A stretch of 64,000 bases of DNA from Rhynchopus euleeides (lineage: Eukaryota; Euglenozoa; Diplonemea; Diplonemida; Diplonemidae), in NCBI GenBank assembly GCA_963210315.1, contig OY723294.1:186001-250000 (forward strand), read 5' to 3'. The stretch's first letter is position 1; each line of letters opens with the position of its first letter. This document shows positions 61,220-64,000 of this stretch, one piece after another. Below the pieces are notes generated by a model, which did no database searches, was not told the origin of the DNA, and was given only the letters and a program-made list of their open reading frames with translations. Position numbers and translations under genes: made by a program.

Positions 61220-61447
61220 AGGGGGGGAAGGGGGGGGGGGGAAGGGAAAGGGGGAAAAGGGGTCGGAAGGGGAGAAGCAACGATGTGTGTGTGTGTGGTG
61301 GCAGGGAGTGGGGAATGGGAGGGGGGGACGTTTCCCCCTCCCGTCCCCTGTGTGTGGTGCCCGCCAACTGCTGTGTGTGTGGGTTGGGGTGCGGTGTTCA
61401 GCGTGTGTCTCAAAAAACATTGGCAAAGGGAAGGGGGGGGGGGGGGG
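61220..61447. other. 5' flank of the propeller gene with G-runs
   Basis: G-rich spacer that becomes C-rich on the transcribed strand, a plausible acceptor tract for the propeller mRNA. A long G-run at 61433-61447 immediately precedes the transposon's TA. Confidence 0.4.
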
Positions 61448-61449
61448 TA

Positions 61450-62977
61450 GGGGGGGTCATAAGCCCGTACAAAACCAAAATTTTCGACATACCATCAGAG
61501 CCGCCCTAATACCTGATCTGACCCGAAAATCCGACCCATACCCCCCCGGAAACTGTCTGGGGCCCACTTGTGACACCTGATACGCACTTTTGTGATAATT
61601 TTTTGGGGTCCTAAAAAATGTACCTCAGTTTCGTACCTTGCCTTTGTACCTGAACCACTCCCGACCGCATTATTTCGTTCTTTGCAAGGGAAGGGTGTCA
61701 CTACGCTCACTCAGCACGCCGAGCAACACATGCCGCGTGCCCAGGGCCTCGCAGAGGTGTCAGATGCTGCTGCAGAGGAGTACCTTGCTCGAAAGACGCT
61801 CGCCAAACGGGAGATGTGCGGGGTCTCGGCAGAGAGCGTTGTGGCAGACCTGCGTAAAAAGAAAACGGCACACGACATCGGTGAGGCGACATTATTTCGG
61901 GCGCTCCGTCGGGCTGGGTACGTAGGAGAGCGAGTGGGACGTGGTGACGACAGATATATGCAGTGGTGCATCAACTGCACGCACGTGCGGGAAAAGCGGC
62001 GTTCCTTGCTAGCCAAGAAAGATGTCACCTGCACTCCTACTCCTCCCACTCGTCCTGCTCCTACCCCCACACCAACTGATACGGGCAGTGAGAGTGATGG
62101 CAGCTCCAGAGCAGCAGATGATCTAGGAAGCAATGAGCGGGTCAGCCGGGCAGACTACCTCAGTCTGTACCGGAAGTACGAAGCGTTGCGGGCCCGCCAC
62201 CACCGCCTCCAGGAGAGGACCCGAGGGTTGAGAGTAGGGTTGTACAACGCCAGGGGAGGGTATTCCCCTGGCGTTGAGACATCCGGCGACCTTGCGGTCG
62301 CACTGTGTGGGGGCTGAGTCGGCAGGCAGATGCCGATCCAATGACCTTGTTGAGTCCCCACATGGTACACTCTCATACGTGTTGTCGAGACTGCGTGGTG
62401 TGCATATCCTGCGGGGCGCAAATTACACAGTCATTACACAGCCACTTCGGCTCTCAGGGCGTACAATATCCCAATCGTGCCTTCACAGGCTAAGATCGAC
62501 GAAGCAAAAGCATCTACAACGCTGCCTACTAATGCCGATGCAGCCTCCCAGGCGTACGAAGTACTCACAATGACCCATATGCGATCGAAGTACTACACCC
62601 AGAAGGTGGCTGAACTCATTCTGCTGACGCAACAACACAACATTCCCACTAATCAGGTCAAGAAAGACCTTGCCGAGGCACTGGGGAAGGCAACATGCGT
62701 GCCACCTGAGCCAGAACCACCGCAGAAAAGGCAAAGAACGAAATAATGCGGTCGGGAGTGGTTCAGGTACAAAGGCAAGGTACGAAACTGAGGTACATTT
62801 TTTAGGACCCCAAAAAATCATCACAAAAGTGCGTATCAGGTGTCACAAGTGGGCCCCAGACAGTTTCCGGGGGGGTATGGGTCGGATTTTCGGGTCAGAT
62901 CAGGTATTAGGGCGGTTCTGATGGTATGTTGAAAATTTTGGTTTTCGTACGTTTTTAGGGGGGCTTATGACCCCCCC
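61450..62977 (+). mobile_element. complete TIR DNA transposon with TA target duplication
   Basis: A 1,528-bp element flanked by TA at 61448-61449 and 62978-62979. The ends begin GGGGGGGTCATAAGC; the inverted repeats are long (about 236 bp left, 61450-61685; 247 bp right, 62731-62977) and nearly identical. The right repeat has a small insertion near its outer end. TA duplications and a Tc1-like helix-turn-helix in the encoded protein suggest the Tc1/mariner (IS630) group, but no DDE transposase domain is present, so movement probably depends on another element. A second, inverted copy starts the window at 1-377. The very high similarity of both copies implies recent activity. Confidence 0.88.
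61730..62746 (+). CDS. two-exon orphan transposon protein with helix-turn-helix
   Basis: Exon 1, 61730-62233, and exon 2, 62489-62746, are joined across a 255-nt intron (GTAGGG...TTCACAG) in phase 0, giving 253 aa. Without splicing, exon 1 would read on to 62317 and exon 2 would lack an ATG. Residues about 20-75 form a helix-turn-helix like the DNA-binding half of Tc1-type transposases (VSAESVVADLR, TLFRALRRAGY). A Pro/Thr linker and an acidic Ser-rich patch follow. Then a coiled coil (YLSLYRKYEALRARHHRLQE) runs into exon 2, which is helical (YYTQKVAELILLTQQHNI) with a basic tail (KRQRTK) whose stop lies in the right inverted repeat. No catalytic domain is visible. It could be an end-binding or regulatory protein; I recognise no relative. 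Confidence 0.6.
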
Positions 62978-62983
62978 TAGGCA

Positions 62984-63106
62984 TACTTGTACCCCCATAT
63001 GGGGAAGGCCAAAAATATGGGGAAAATATGGGGGGAATATGGGGGGTTTTTCAAGTCCTGTTCCCCCATATTTCCCCCATATGGGGGATATATGGGGGAA
63101 AACCCA
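62984..63106. repeat. CCATATGGGG quasi-palindrome cluster
   Basis: Several copies of CCCCCATATGGGG and its halves (AATATGGGGG, CCCCCATATTTCC) lie within 120 bp beside the transposon's right end. They can fold into a hairpin with a short loop around 63050-63062. It is AT/G-rich and unlike the surroundings, possibly a remnant of another element. Confidence 0.6.
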
Positions 63107-64000
63107 GGGGTTCCTCAGGTGGAAGCAGTCAGCAAACAGTTCTCCTCGTTCTGCTTTTCACAGGGTGTGAAGTCAGCCACTGACAGGGGACGTCTAGCAC
63201 CTTGCAGTGCCATCTCACCTCGTCGCTTTCTGCAGAGAGGAAACGCCCGGCTGAAGTGCTCGAGTCAGACCACAAAAGGTGCTGTGAGAGTGCCGACCGC
63301 CACTTTCTTCAAGTCTGAGTAGCGGTCATCAGAGCATCCTGTACAGTAGTCCTGTCTTTGCTGGCAGAACAGTTGCGTCCTGCAGCCAGTCCTTGTACTG
63401 GCCTTCACAGGTCTCATTCCACCCGGCAGATGCAGCTTGAACATGTCAAGCTGCCTGGTGACGAGCGTCGACTCCGACTTTTCGGCGCTCGGAGCGGTCA
63501 AAAGCGGCGGAAGCGCCTGACACCCCAGAATGCACTGCTTGTGAATTCCCTTGTCTAATTAAGGATCCCAGGGGGCAGTTCGCAATCGCAAACACACCAG
63601 AGGAGGAGGACAGCGAGTGTGAGAGTGACGTGCCGGACAGGACTTCAAAACACAGGAGTGTGTGTTGTGAGGAGCTGTTAACCCTGAACGCGCTATGTGT
63701 GTCTGTGCGTATGTGTCCACCACCGCTGCCGCTGTCACTGCAGTGCCCCGCCAAACCGGGAAGCGTTCGCTCTCCGCTGCCGCTGTATCGGCGCAGGAGA
63801 GGAACAGGAGGTCGGTGCGACCCACCTGGGGGATCTTCCAGGGGGGGCCAGACCTGGCCACACCTGAACGAGCGCGCACCTCCCCAGGATCGGACTCCTG
63901 GAGGATCCCCAACAAGGCATGAGGCCGGTTTCGACGCGCACTTCGTGTGTGTCTGTGCCTGAGTGGTTTGATGTTCTCCCGTTGCAGCACGAATACCCCC
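63107..64000. other. right-edge region, possible plus-strand exons
   Basis: About 0.9 kb. Two plus-strand stretches look weakly coding. One is 63411-63559, after a TTCACAG acceptor-like site, with a basic peptide including GQKRRKRL. The other is about 63562-63710, with an acidic run EEEDSECESD. The minus strand is also open here, so I call no gene. Confidence 0.3.

Noticed and set aside
63562-63962. Plus-strand acidic peptide (EEEDSECESD) as a gene
   Set aside because: The minus strand is equally open there and no splice pattern or homology decides between them.

Overview
This window is nuclear DNA of a GC-rich unicellular eukaryote. Protein genes are interrupted by short GT-AG introns (about 50-300 nt) and are widely spaced. 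Every host gene I can support, about a dozen over 60 kb, lies on the minus strand; only mobile-element genes use the plus strand. One-strand gene arrays, trans-splice-like acceptors (best case: the LRR gene) and a kinetoplastid-style membrane nucleotide cyclase point to a euglenozoan. Canonical cis-introns and high GC make a diplonemid the best guess. This is inference; no rRNA, spliced-leader or other marker gene is present. A dinoflagellate is less likely because the splice sites are canonical.

Layout by coordinate (transcription runs right to left): 1-377, end of an inverted-repeat DNA transposon. 2491-4579, a membrane nucleotide cyclase with a second, degenerate cyclase domain. 5268-6130, a 5'-truncated duplicate of a nucleotide-sugar transferase. 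6131-about 11610, a LINE with reverse transcriptase, RNase H and an OTU-protease region. About 11610-12370, a secreted class I peroxidase truncated in frame into the LINE. 14459-about 15200, 3' exons of an unrecognised gene. 15737-17550, the fuller nucleotide-sugar transferase. 17715-25000, gene-poor DNA with a tandem duplication, GC-hairpin repeats and a hAT-type transposase relic. 25008-26941, a FYVE-domain protein. 28316-28972 and 34176-35039, two inverted copies of a non-autonomous transposon with 9-bp target duplications. 29127-30194, a small LRR protein just downstream of a 450-bp (GGGGGA)n array. 31112-31792, a METTL5 orthologue. 35519-49957, a 14.4-kb intronless gene for a giant surface protein. 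50544-51764, a zinc-finger/zinc-knuckle protein. 53159-55468, a repetitive transmembrane glycoprotein. 57183-58759, an EF-hand-type protein. 59189-61219, a beta-propeller protein. 61450-62977, a complete copy of the TA-flanked transposon also seen at the left edge.

Functionally the host genes lean to the cell surface and signalling: giant surface protein, TDSP glycoprotein, cyclase, Golgi-type transferase and secreted peroxidase. Endosomal FYVE, LRR and propeller proteins accompany them, plus one conserved rRNA-modification enzyme. They do not form an obvious pathway; shared orientation more likely reflects polycistronic transcription than shared function. The main novelty is in the mobile DNA: a two-exon orphan gene inside a TA-flanked TIR element, an OTU-carrying LINE split by one in-frame TGA, a peroxidase/LINE/transferase junction that looks like an insertion with deletion, and a MITE pair with precise 9-bp duplications. 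Guanine homopolymers of 10-20 nt are scattered throughout.
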